A stretch of 64,000 nucleotides of DNA from Rhodoferax sp. AJA081-3 (GTDB lineage: Bacteria; Pseudomonadota; Gammaproteobacteria; Burkholderiales; Burkholderiaceae_C): NCBI RefSeq assembly GCF_017798165.1, contig NZ_CP059068.1, positions 5,022,001 to 5,086,000 of the forward strand, written 5' to 3'. The notes under the pieces were generated by a model. The model saw nothing but the letters and a program-made list of their open reading frames with translations. It made no database searches and was not told the DNA's origin. Position 1 is the first letter of the stretch; the number at the start of each line of letters is the position of its first letter. Shown here piece by piece: positions 43,669 through 51,725 of the stretch. Position numbers and translations under genes: made by a program.

Positions 43669-44124
43669 TCACACCAGGGGCAGTGCGGTGCTGCTCTTGA
43701 TTTGCTCCATGGAGAAGGCGGACGACACGCCCGCCAGGTCCACCAGGCTGATCAGTTTTTTGTAGAAACGGTCATAACCCTCGATACTGGAGGCCGCCAC
43801 CTTTAGCAGGTAGTCCACATCACCGCTCATGCGGTGGAATTCCTGCACCTCGGGCAGGGTGCTGACCACGGCGGCAAAACGGGTCAACCATTTCTCATCG
43901 TGCTGGCCGGCGCGGATGCTGACAAACACCGTGACGGGCAGCCCGACCTTGGCACGGTTGACAACTGCCACGCGCCGCTCGATGTAGCCCTCGTCTTCCA
44001 GCCGCTTGACACGTTTCCAGCAGGGCGTGCTGGATAGCCCCACCTGCGCGCCCAGTTGGGCCATGGACAGCGTGGCGTCGCGTTGCAGGGCATCCAGTAT
44101 CTGCATATCGAGGCGATCAAGCAT
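43669..44124 (-). CDS. Lrp/AsnC-family transcriptional regulator
   Basis: A 151-residue regulator with an N-terminal helix-turn-helix (DMQILDALQRDATLSMAQLG, GLSSTPCWKRVKRLEDEG) and a C-terminal RAM/AsnC ligand domain (VFVSIRAGQHDEKW, EFHRMSGDVDYLLKV). Such proteins respond to amino acids. The gene is divergent from the cysteine desulfurase-rhodanese gene, with 105 AT-rich bases between, so control of that gene is likely, perhaps in response to cysteine or another amino acid. Confidence 0.88.
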   Translation of the reverse strand: MLDRLDMQILDALQRDATLSMAQLGAQVGLSSTPCWKRVKRLEDEGYIERRVAVVNRAKVGLPVTVFVSIRAGQHDEKWLTRFAAVVSTLPEVQEFHRMSGDVDYLLKVAASSIEGYDRFYKKLISLVDLAGVSSAFSMEQIKSSTALPLV

Positions 44125-44229
44125 TTTGTTCTACCAAACTCATTGTAATAGGAATTATGTGCTTCATTGTCGCTGTAATGGGTGAAATTTGGAATGTTTT
44201 TACCGCCCAGGCTTTCTACACTTTCGGCC

Positions 44230-45849
44230 ATGCCCCATACCCTGTACCTCGACTCCAACGCCACCACCCCTGTGCTACCCGCCGCTGTAGCTGCCGCCAC
44301 CCGCGCCATGCGCGAACAGTTTGGCAACCCCAGCAGCAGCCACACCCACGGCATCGTGGCCAAGGCCCTGCTGGACCAGACCCGCGCCACTGCCGCGCAG
44401 TTATTGGGCGCGGGCGACGGCCATGTGGTCTTCACCAGCGGTGCCACCGAAGGCATACAAACGGCGGTGCTGTCGGCACTGTGTGCACTGGGCAAGCGTG
44501 GTGCCGGGCAGGGGCCCCGTTTGCTGGTGTACGGCGCCACCGAACACAAGGCCGTGCCGCAGGCGCTGGTGCACTGGAACAACGTGCTCGGACTAGGGCT
44601 GGAGCTGCGCGCTCTGCCGGTGGATACCGAAGGCCAGCACGATTTGCAAACCCTGGCCGAATGGTTGCCCCACACCACCCTGCTGTGCACCATGGCCGCC
44701 AACAACGAAACGGGTGTCATCACCAACCTGACCGCCATCGAAGACATGCTCGTCCAGTCCAACAGCCCGGCCCTGTGGCTGGTGGACTGTGTGCAGGCAC
44801 TGGGCAAGATGGACCTGGACCTGCAGCACAGCCGCATAGACTATGCGCCGTTCTCCGGCCACAAGCTGTATGCGCCCAAGGGCATTGGCATGTTGTACGT
44901 GCGCCGGGGCGCGCCATTCACTCCACTGATGGCCGGTGGCGGGCAAGAAGGCGGACTGCGCAGCGGCACGGAAAACATGCCCGGCATTGCCGCCCTGGGC
45001 GCCGTGCTCGAAGCCTTGCAACAAGGCAACACCTTTGCCAGCCATGCCACACTGCGCGGCTACCGCGACCAGTTGGAGCAAGCCTTGCGAAGCGCTTTCC
45101 CGGCCATCGTCTTTAATGTGCCGCTGGCGCACAGCCTGCCCACAACGTTGAACTTCTCGGTGCCGGGCATCAGCAGCAAAGCCATGCTGGACGTGTTTGA
45201 CGCGGCCGGATTGCGTGTCAGCGCCGGCAGTGCCTGCAGTGCGGCCAAGGCGGCGCCCAGTTATGTGCTGGAGGCCATGGGCCTGCCCGCGTGGCGCACC
45301 ACATCAGCCGTGCGCCTGTCGATAGGGCCGTTGGCCAGCGCACAACTGGTGAAAGCGGCCTGTGCCGCCATTGCCCGCTGCGGCGAGGCCTTGCTGGCCC
45401 TGCACCGGGGCGACGACGATGCGCCGTCTTGTGGCGCCGCTGCGCTGGATGTTCCCTGTACCGCGCAGGACATTGCCGCCATGACCCTGCAGTGGGACGA
45501 GCTGGGAGCCTTTTTGGCCCGCCACCCCACGACCCGCTTGCTGGATGTGCGAGAGGCCACAGAACACCAGGCCAGTCGGGGCATGCGCTACGGGACCCTG
45601 GCTGCCATTAACGTCCCCCTGAGCACCATGACCACATTGCCAGCAAGCTGGTTAGACACCAAAGCGGCGCCGGTGGTGCTGGTGTGCCGCAGCGGCAAGC
45701 GCAGCCTCGTGGCCGCGCAGTGGTTGCGCAGCCAAGGCTTTGCGCAGGTACGGCATGTGCACGGTGGCTTGGCGTTGCGGCCCGTTTCCGTCAGCACTGC
45801 TGTAACACAGTCGCCGGCCGAAAAAATCACCCATTCCACAGCCGCTTAA
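44230..45849 (+). CDS. Cysteine desulfurase (NifS/IscS type) fused to a rhodanese domain
   Basis: A 539-residue fusion. The N-terminal aminotransferase-fold domain starts LYLDSNATTPVLP, has PLP-lysine Lys212 in SGHKLYAPKG, and catalytic Cys336 in SAGSACSAAK. After a variable linker, residues 420-525 form a rhodanese domain (LLDVREATEHQ; active loop CRSGKR with Cys486). The domain order suggests that persulfide made on Cys336 is passed to Cys486 and then to an acceptor. ATG 44230 starts the conserved sequence. It is divergent from an Lrp-type regulator, a typical arrangement for regulator and target. No Isc scaffold genes adjoin it. Confidence 0.9.
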   Translation: MPHTLYLDSNATTPVLPAAVAAATRAMREQFGNPSSSHTHGIVAKALLDQTRATAAQLLGAGDGHVVFTSGATEGIQTAVLSALCALGKRGAGQGPRLLVYGATEHKAVPQALVHWNNVLGLGLELRALPVDTEGQHDLQTLAEWLPHTTLLCTMAANNETGVITNLTAIEDMLVQSNSPALWLVDCVQALGKMDLDLQHSRIDYAPFSGHKLYAPKGIGMLYVRRGAPFTPLMAGGGQEGGLRSGTENMPGIAALGAVLEALQQGNTFASHATLRGYRDQLEQALRSAFPAIVFNVPLAHSLPTTLNFSVPGISSKAMLDVFDAAGLRVSAGSACSAAKAAPSYVLEAMGLPAWRTTSAVRLSIGPLASAQLVKAACAAIARCGEALLALHRGDDDAPSCGAAALDVPCTAQDIAAMTLQWDELGAFLARHPTTRLLDVREATEHQASRGMRYGTLAAINVPLSTMTTLPASWLDTKAAPVVLVCRSGKRSLVAAQWLRSQGFAQVRHVHGGLALRPVSVSTAVTQSPAEKITHSTAA

Positions 45850-45947
45850 AAACAAGGCACGGTCTGGGCAGCCAAGCCCGGCGCGGGTTTCGCGGCTTGT
45901 GAACACGCTTATCCACAACCTAGCCCACAGAGGGCATGGGTAAGTTT
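45847..45947 (+). repeat. 101-bp intergenic repeat with DnaA box, copy 2
   Basis: Starts at the desulfurase stop codon and aligns without gaps to 19295-19395 (about 87 of 101 positions). TTATCCACA is at 45909-45917 inside the identical core. Where copy 1 pairs AAGCCG with CGGCTT, copy 2 can pair AAGCCCG with CGGGTTT using one G.T pair, so a hairpin is kept despite base changes. Confidence 0.8.
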
Positions 45948-46061
45948 TTTCAGGTATTTTTTACGGTGGGCGGCTCACGGGGGCTTGGATTTGAAGGTAT
46001 AGGAGGGCTTGAGCCCGGTCAACGCAACCGCAGCAGCGCGTACACCGCGTATATTGCCCCG

Positions 46062-47540
46062 ATGCACGCCAAACACCTCTCCCACCACCGCAGCGACCTG
46101 GTTCGCATTGCCATCCACGCCATGACCGAGCGCGGCCTGTTGCCCGAGTTCTCGCAACGCGTGGAGCAGCAACTGTCCACCATCACCGGCCCGGGTGTAG
46201 ACAACGACCCCGCCATCCACGACCTGACCGCCTTGATGTGGTGCTCCATCGACAACGACGACTCGATGGACCTGGACCAGCTCACCGTGTCCGAGGCCTT
46301 GCCCAACGGCAATGTTCGCCTGTGGGTGGCCATTGCCGATGTGGACGCCCTGGTGCCACGCGACACGCCCATCGACCACCATGCCAGCACTAACACTACC
46401 TCGGTTTACACCTCGGCCCGCATCTTCCCCATGCTGCCCGAGCGCCTGTCCACCGACCTGACCTCGCTCAACGCGCAGCAGGATCGCCTGGCCATGGTGA
46501 CCGAGATGGTGTTCAACGCCGATGCGTCACTGGCAGGCTCCACCATCTACCGCGCCCGCGTGCGCAACCAGGCCAAGCTGGCCTACGACGCGGTCAGCGC
46601 CTGGCTCGATGGCAAGGGTGACCTGCCCGCTGCCGCAGCTGCCGTGCCCGGTATGGACGCCCAGTTGCGCACGCAGGACGCTCTGGCCCAACAACTGCGG
46701 GCGCGCCGCCACGGCGAAGGTTCGCTGGAGTTCGAGAGCTTTCAGCCACGCGTTACCTTCGATGGGGAACGTGTGTCCGACATCCACCTGCAAGATCACA
46801 ACCGTGCCCGCCAGCTGATTGAAGAGGTGATGATTGCCACCAATACTTGTACCGCCCGATTTCTGGCGGGGCAAGGGCTGGCATCGCTGCGGCGTGTGGT
46901 GCGGTCACCTGAACGGTGGCTGCGCATCGTGGCCGTGGCCAAGGAGTATGGCGAGGTCTTGCCTTCCGATCCTGATTCCAAGGCGCTGGAAAATTTTCTG
47001 GCCAAACGCCGCCGTGCCGACCCCCTGCGGTTTCCCGATCTGTCGCTGGTCATCGTCAAGCTGATGGGCCGGGGCGAATATGTGCTGGAGTCGCCGGGCG
47101 TTATGCCCATTGGCCACTTCGGCCTGGCCGTGACCGACTACACCCACTCCACAGCACCCAACCGGCGGTTCCCCGACCTGATTACCGCGCGCCTGCTCAA
47201 GGCGGCCCTGGCCAAACAACCGTCACCCTATTCCGATGCTGAGTTGGACGCACTGGCCGTGCACTGTACACGCCAGGAAGATGCGGCGCAGAAGGTGGAG
47301 CGCCAGATGCGCAAGTCCGAAGCTGCACTGCTTCTGGAGTCGTGCATAGGCCAACGTTTTGACGCCTTCGTCACCGGCCACGCGGCAGACGGCGTATGGA
47401 TTCGCCTGCTGAACCCTCCTGCGGAGGGCAAGATGATCCGGGGTGCCAGTGGGCTGCGGGTGGGCGACAAGGTCCACGTCAAGCTGGTGGCCACCAATGT
47501 CGAACATGGCTTTATCGACTTTGAGCAAATCGGGCTATAG
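46062..47540 (+). CDS. RNB-domain exoribonuclease (RNase II/R family)
   Basis: A 492-residue protein with the RNB catalytic core. The metal site shows SIDNDDSMDLDQL: Asp64, Asp70 and Asp72 are kept and Gln73 stands where RNase II has a fourth Asp. The C-terminal part is S1/OB-like (RQEDAAQKVERQMRKSEAA, VGDKVHVKLVATNVEHG). It lacks the N-terminal cold-shock domains of classical RNase II/R, so it belongs to the short RNB subfamily. Expected activity is 3'-5' RNA degradation in the cytoplasm. ATG 46062 begins the conserved region; upstream frame sequence runs through the 101-bp repeat and is unlikely to be coding. Confidence 0.82.
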   Translation: MHAKHLSHHRSDLVRIAIHAMTERGLLPEFSQRVEQQLSTITGPGVDNDPAIHDLTALMWCSIDNDDSMDLDQLTVSEALPNGNVRLWVAIADVDALVPRDTPIDHHASTNTTSVYTSARIFPMLPERLSTDLTSLNAQQDRLAMVTEMVFNADASLAGSTIYRARVRNQAKLAYDAVSAWLDGKGDLPAAAAAVPGMDAQLRTQDALAQQLRARRHGEGSLEFESFQPRVTFDGERVSDIHLQDHNRARQLIEEVMIATNTCTARFLAGQGLASLRRVVRSPERWLRIVAVAKEYGEVLPSDPDSKALENFLAKRRRADPLRFPDLSLVIVKLMGRGEYVLESPGVMPIGHFGLAVTDYTHSTAPNRRFPDLITARLLKAALAKQPSPYSDAELDALAVHCTRQEDAAQKVERQMRKSEAALLLESCIGQRFDAFVTGHAADGVWIRLLNPPAEGKMIRGASGLRVGDKVHVKLVATNVEHGFIDFEQIGL

Positions 47541-47581
47541 CCCCCGTTTTATCTCATTGAAATGCTATAAAAATTGAAGTA
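47538..47581 (+). repeat. 44-bp intergenic element, copy D
   Basis: The stop codon TAG of the RNB gene is the first three bases of this copy (TAGCCCCCGT). GCTATAAAAA follows at positions 27-36 and the end is GAAGTA. Aligns without gaps to the other four copies. Confidence 0.75.
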
Positions 47582-47588
47582 AATCACC

Positions 47589-48581
47589 ATGCACGTCACC
47601 GTCTACAGCACCCGCCTTTATGACCGCCAGGCGCTGGAGCGCAGCCCGGGCTTCGGCGGTCACAGCTTCAATTTTCTGGAAGCGCGCCTGGATGCCAGCA
47701 CCGTGGCCACCGCAGCGGGGGCAGAGGCCGTGTGTGTGTTTGTCAACGACCAGTTGGACCACAAGGTGCTGCAAGCCCTGTACACCTTGGGCGTGCGCCT
47801 AGTGGTGTTGCGCTGTGCGGGCTTCAACCAGGTGGACCTTGTGGCCGCGCAGGCCTTGGGTATGGCTGTGTGCCGCGTGCCCGAGTATTCGCCCCATGCC
47901 GTGGCCGAACACACGCTGGCCCTGTTGCTGACGCTGAACCGCAAGATCCACCGCGCTTATGCCCGTGTGCGCGAGGGCAACTTTGCGCTGGATGGCCTAC
48001 TGGGTTTTGATATGCATGGCCGCACCGTGGGCGTGGTGGGCACGGGGCGGATTGGTGAGACCTTTTGCCGCCTGATGACCGGCTTTGGTTGCACACTCTT
48101 GGCGACAGACCCTACGCCCAACCCCGCCTGTATTGCCATGGGGGTGCAATACGTGCCCCTGCCCGAGCTGCTGGCGCGCAGCGATGTGGTCAGCCTGCAC
48201 TGCCCCCTCACACCCCACACCCACCACTTGATCAATGCCGACGCCTTTGCCGGTATGAAACGCGGGGCCATGTTGCTCAACACCAGCCGCGGCGCGGTGG
48301 TAGACACCCAAGCAGCCATAACCGCTCTAAAGGCCCGCACGCTGGGCAGCCTGGGGCTGGATGTATATGAAGAGGAGGGCGGTTTGTTCTTCCGCGACTT
48401 GTCTGGCGCCGGCATACAGGACGATGTATTTGCCCGCCTACTCACCTTCCCCAACGTGGTGGTGACCGGCCATCAGGGTTTTTTTACCGAAGATGCGCTG
48501 GCGGCCATTGCCAGCACCACACTGGCCAATCTGAATGCCTTTGCGGCGACGGGCAAACCGCTGTACCCGGTATCGGTATAG
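47589..48581 (+). CDS. D-lactate dehydrogenase (2-hydroxyacid dehydrogenase)
   Basis: A 330-residue NAD-dependent enzyme of the D-isomer 2-hydroxyacid family. Visible are the nucleotide-binding GTGRIGETFCRLM after VGVV, the catalytic arginine region LNTSRGAVVDTQA, the glutamate in LGLDVYEEEGGLFF and the histidine in TGHQGFFTEDAL. Residues VPEYSPHAVAEHT and FNQVDLV are those of fermentative LdhA. It reduces pyruvate to D-lactate with NADH. The gene follows the RNB gene by 48 bases, with a repeat element between. Confidence 0.9.
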   Translation: MHVTVYSTRLYDRQALERSPGFGGHSFNFLEARLDASTVATAAGAEAVCVFVNDQLDHKVLQALYTLGVRLVVLRCAGFNQVDLVAAQALGMAVCRVPEYSPHAVAEHTLALLLTLNRKIHRAYARVREGNFALDGLLGFDMHGRTVGVVGTGRIGETFCRLMTGFGCTLLATDPTPNPACIAMGVQYVPLPELLARSDVVSLHCPLTPHTHHLINADAFAGMKRGAMLLNTSRGAVVDTQAAITALKARTLGSLGLDVYEEEGGLFFRDLSGAGIQDDVFARLLTFPNVVVTGHQGFFTEDALAAIASTTLANLNAFAATGKPLYPVSV

Positions 48582-48593
48582 CGGTTAATTATT

Positions 48594-48638
48594 AATATAG
48601 ATATTGACGATAGTGCTTAAATTGATAAAATCTATATT
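48594..48638 (+). promoter_or_regulatory. hipBA-like promoter with flanking inverted repeat
   Basis: TTGACG (48604-48609), 16 bases, TAAAAT (48626-48631). A perfect 9-bp inverted repeat, AATATAGAT (48594-48602) and ATCTATATT (48630-48638), brackets it: the left arm ends just before the -35 box and the right arm overlaps the -10. Two bound HipB dimers would shut the promoter. The predicted start site is about nine bases before the GTG codon, so the mRNA is nearly leaderless. Confidence 0.7.
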
Positions 48639-48646
48639 TATAAATT

Positions 48647-49033
48647 GTGCCAAAACAAGCCGCCGCCCTGTCAAAACTCCCCCCGCAGACCCAGCGGGCT
48701 TTGGAGGCGCTGGGCTCGCATTTGGCGGTTGCGCGGGTTAGGCGCAAGGAGTCCTTGGCGACGCGCGCCAAGCGGGTAGGGGTTTCCATTCCGACGCTGA
48801 TGCGCATGGAGTCTGGCGACCCGGCGGTGTCCATCGGTATCTACGCCACGGCCTTGTGGCTCATTGGCCGCGATGGGGAGCTGGCACGCATTGCGTCACC
48901 CGAATTTGACAAGGGCGCGCTGGAGCTTGATATCCAGCAAGCCATCGACCTGGGCAAGGCGCGCGCCAAGGCGGCGCACAAAACCAGGGCCGTGGTCAAG
49001 AAACCGGCCGCTGAACCATCTGCGGAGCAATAG
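48647..49033 (+). CDS. HipB-like antitoxin (XRE-family regulator)
   Basis: A 128-residue protein with a helix-turn-helix (LGSHLAVARVRRKESLATRAKRVGVSIPTLMRM in part) and a basic alanine/lysine-rich tail (AHKTRAVVKKPAAEP). It starts at GTG 48647 and is eight bases before the kinase gene, so both are cotranscribed. HipB proteins bind the operator and neutralise HipA; the long basic tail is more extended than in E. coli HipB. Confidence 0.85.
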   Translation: MPKQAAALSKLPPQTQRALEALGSHLAVARVRRKESLATRAKRVGVSIPTLMRMESGDPAVSIGIYATALWLIGRDGELARIASPEFDKGALELDIQQAIDLGKARAKAAHKTRAVVKKPAAEPSAEQ

Positions 49034-49041
49034 GGCTCGCC

Positions 49042-50373
49042 ATGTCCACAAAGCCGGCCCATCAAAAATCTCCCGACAGGCTTTATGCCTGGATGCTGAC
49101 GGACCCGCAGCATCCACAACTCATTGGCGAGATCATCCGACAAAGCAATGGCGATGTAGGTCTGCAATACGACCAGACCTGGCTGAACTCAGGCTTTGCG
49201 CTGAGTGACGACATGCCGCTGGAGCCAAAAACTTTCACCCCCGTGCACCGCAACGGTCGTTTGCCAGGAGCGCCCGGCGCGCTGGACGATGCCCGCCCCG
49301 ACCGCTGGGGCGAAAAAGTGATTCGGTATTTGTACAAGCCCGGCGCTACGGTGTTTGACAACCTGTACTTTGCGGGTGATGAACGTTTTGGTGCCATCGG
49401 CGTGTGCCCATCCAGCAGTGCCTACACACCATTCCTGCAACGCAGCTTGCCGCGTCTGGAGGACGCTGCGGACCTCAATGCAGCGGTGCAGATCATCGAG
49501 TCGGGCGAGGGCGAGCTGCAGGCCCAACAACGCGCCCTGGTTGGCGCTGGCGGCAGCTTGGGCGGAGCCAAGCCCAAGGCGGTCATCGCCATAGAAGGCG
49601 AAGAGTGGGTGCTGAAGTTCTTCAATGCAGAACCCTTCGATCTGCCCTTGGTCGAGCACGCCACCATGACGCTGGCACACAAGGCGGGCATACAGGTGGC
49701 GCAGACCATGCCCATCCCGCTGAACGCCGAGCATGCTCTGGCCGTTAAACGCTTTGACCGTGCGCAGGGCAAGCGTGTGCACAGCATCTCGGCCTGCACA
49801 TTGCTGCGCGCGGAAGTGCCCGAGGGCATGGACCCCGAATTCGGCTATCCGCAACTGGCCCGCGCGTTGCGGCGTGCTGCCGATCCGCGCACGCTGGACG
49901 CGCAGTTGCAGGAGCTGTTCAGGCGCATGGTCTTCAACATTCTGGTTGCCAATACCGACGACCATGAAAAAAACCATGCCCTGCTGTGCCACACCAACGG
50001 TCGCACGATGAAGCTGGAGTTAAGCCCCGCGTACGACGTAGCGCCCACCGGTTCCGGTGCGTTGGCCCACCAGTTCATGGTGTCGGAGACCAGCCGTGAG
50101 CCCAGTCTGGCAGAGGCCATGAGCGGGGCCGAATCCTTTAACCTGTCCCCGCTGGATGCTGCCCATGCAGTCGCCGGGATCATCGCCGTGGTCAATGGAT
50201 GGCAGACGCACTTTCGGGCGCTGGGCGTGACGGAGTCCGACATCGTGGAAGTGGCGGCATTGATCGATGCGCCGGACTTGTTGGCGCAGCGGCAGTCATT
50301 CAACGCGGATGTCTATAGCGGTAGCGTCAAGCCGAAGCGAAGGCCCGGTGGTGGCGCCAAGGCGTTTCGTTAA
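49042..50373 (+). CDS. HipA-family serine/threonine kinase toxin
   Basis: A 443-residue protein with the HipA fold. The glycine-rich ATP loop is LVGAGGSLGGAKPKA (about 166-180), the catalytic Asp306 lies in NTDDHEKNHALL and the metal Asp332 in AYDVAPT, so the kinase site is intact. E. coli HipA phosphorylates glutamyl-tRNA synthetase and induces persistence; the target here is unknown. The whole gene has normal base composition. Together with the upstream regulator and its palindrome it forms a complete toxin-antitoxin unit. Confidence 0.9.
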   Translation: MSTKPAHQKSPDRLYAWMLTDPQHPQLIGEIIRQSNGDVGLQYDQTWLNSGFALSDDMPLEPKTFTPVHRNGRLPGAPGALDDARPDRWGEKVIRYLYKPGATVFDNLYFAGDERFGAIGVCPSSSAYTPFLQRSLPRLEDAADLNAAVQIIESGEGELQAQQRALVGAGGSLGGAKPKAVIAIEGEEWVLKFFNAEPFDLPLVEHATMTLAHKAGIQVAQTMPIPLNAEHALAVKRFDRAQGKRVHSISACTLLRAEVPEGMDPEFGYPQLARALRRAADPRTLDAQLQELFRRMVFNILVANTDDHEKNHALLCHTNGRTMKLELSPAYDVAPTGSGALAHQFMVSETSREPSLAEAMSGAESFNLSPLDAAHAVAGIIAVVNGWQTHFRALGVTESDIVEVAALIDAPDLLAQRQSFNADVYSGSVKPKRRPGGGAKAFR

Positions 50374-50388
50374 AGGAGGACAAAATCC

Positions 50389-51222
50389 ATGTCACCCATT
50401 GACAGCGAAAGCGAGAAATCGAGTGCCGATGCTGCAGCGTCTGCAGCACGCGGCGAAAAGGTGTTTTCCGTCATCGGCTTCGCGATAAAAGTGGCGACGG
50501 TGAGCGTGGTCGTGCTTGGCAGCATGATGATCATTATCGCGCTGTCCGGCGTAGAAGACTGGAGCCTTCTCGATGAACACGAAATATTTCGGTATCGGAT
50601 GGTTGCCGCGCCTGTGGTCATCGCCGGCTACTTGCTGTTTGACTACCTGCTGGGTCGCCGCCGCGCTGCCGCTGCCGCCGCGAGCCAAGGGAGTCAAGTC
50701 CTACCCAAACGAGGCTACGCCATAGAGTTGATGGCGCTAGCCTTTGTCGCTGCGGGCGGGGCGGCGTTCTGGCACGACCACATATCCAACGAGATCCCCA
50801 ACCCCGTAGCCGTCGTGGGCCAGTTCACCAGCGCCACCTGCGTCGATAGAAGCAAAAGGGGGGTGGGGCCGCACATGGCTATCGGTTACACATTTTCCAG
50901 CCAATCGACCCGTGTGCGGGTACCAGAGACCCAGTGTCGGTTGAGCGACTGTGGCCCCGAACAGAAGCCACCGCAGGTCATGGACACCGAGTACCAAAAA
51001 GTCTTCTATGCGTCCTTGCAGGAGTGCAGGGCCGCGCTGCCAGCGGTACTCGCAGCCAAAGCCCCCACCACGGTATGGACGGGCGACAAAGACCCCAATG
51101 CCTCGGTGCGTGCACGGTTCACCCCCGAGCGCGAACCGCCACCGTACTTCCTGCTCTGGTTTCCCGCGGCGGTCGCTGCAGTTGTGTTGCTGATTTCGGG
51201 CCTGGTACGGCCGCGACAGTAG
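50389..51222 (+). CDS. Membrane protein of unknown function
   Basis: A 277-residue protein with hydrophobic segments at about 28-52 (VFSVIGFAIKVATVSVVVLG), 70-90, 110-130 and near the C terminus (YFLLWFPAAVAAVVLLISGL). Between the third and last spans is a soluble loop with several Cys residues (ATCVDRS, TQCRLSDCG, QECRAAL) that could form disulfides. No family is recognised with confidence; it resembles proteins of the DUF3592 type only loosely. It follows hipA by 15 bases with a weak GGAGG-like site (AAAGGAGGAC). Confidence 0.65.
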   Translation: MSPIDSESEKSSADAAASAARGEKVFSVIGFAIKVATVSVVVLGSMMIIIALSGVEDWSLLDEHEIFRYRMVAAPVVIAGYLLFDYLLGRRRAAAAAASQGSQVLPKRGYAIELMALAFVAAGGAAFWHDHISNEIPNPVAVVGQFTSATCVDRSKRGVGPHMAIGYTFSSQSTRVRVPETQCRLSDCGPEQKPPQVMDTEYQKVFYASLQECRAALPAVLAAKAPTTVWTGDKDPNASVRARFTPEREPPPYFLLWFPAAVAAVVLLISGLVRPRQ

Positions 51223-51228
51223 CAAGTA

Positions 51229-51705
51229 CTAGCCCTGCAGCCCAGCCGCCTGTTTGGCATGTAGCTTGGCGGCGATGTATTCACCGTGGGTGACGTGCAA
51301 CAAGCCTGCCACTTTGCTGATCACGTGGTTTTCATGGGCATCCAGGTGCCCATCGGCATAGGCGACCTGCCACATGTATTCCACCACCTGGATTTTCTGG
51401 GCTTGGGTGAACTGCGCGTTCATCGCGCTGGTGTAACGAAAGTAGTCGTTGCTGTCCTTGGCCGTGTGTTCCGCCTTGGCGAGCAGATGCTGCAGCTCAT
51501 CATCGGTCAGCGCGAACTTGTTGCGCAGTGCCACCACGGTCGCAGCGCGTTCTGTGGTGCTGCTGTTGGCATCCGAGCGCATGACCTCGACCAGCAGCAC
51601 GGCAGTGGCCAGTTGCAGACCGTGTGCCTCGTTGAAGGCCGGTGATTGGTCGGCCTCGGCTGGGTTGAAAAATTGGGCTAACAGGTTTTTGATGGGGCTG
51701 AGCAT
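51229..51705 (-). CDS. TerB-like protein
   Basis: A 158-residue helical protein with the TerB/DjlA-N pattern: ATAVLLVEVMRSDANSS, ALTDDELQHLLAKAE, KIQVVEYMWQVAYADGHLDAHENHVISKVAGLL (in part). Acidic clusters AYADGHLDAHE and MRSDAN resemble the metal-binding sites of TerB. Function is unknown; TerB proteins are linked to tellurite and phage stress. It starts at ATG 51705, 20 bases after the zinc-ribbon protein and probably in the same operon. Confidence 0.8.
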   Translation of the reverse strand: MLSPIKNLLAQFFNPAEADQSPAFNEAHGLQLATAVLLVEVMRSDANSSTTERAATVVALRNKFALTDDELQHLLAKAEHTAKDSNDYFRYTSAMNAQFTQAQKIQVVEYMWQVAYADGHLDAHENHVISKVAGLLHVTHGEYIAAKLHAKQAAGLQG

Positions 51706-51725
51706 AGGGTTGTGTTCGTGGTACT

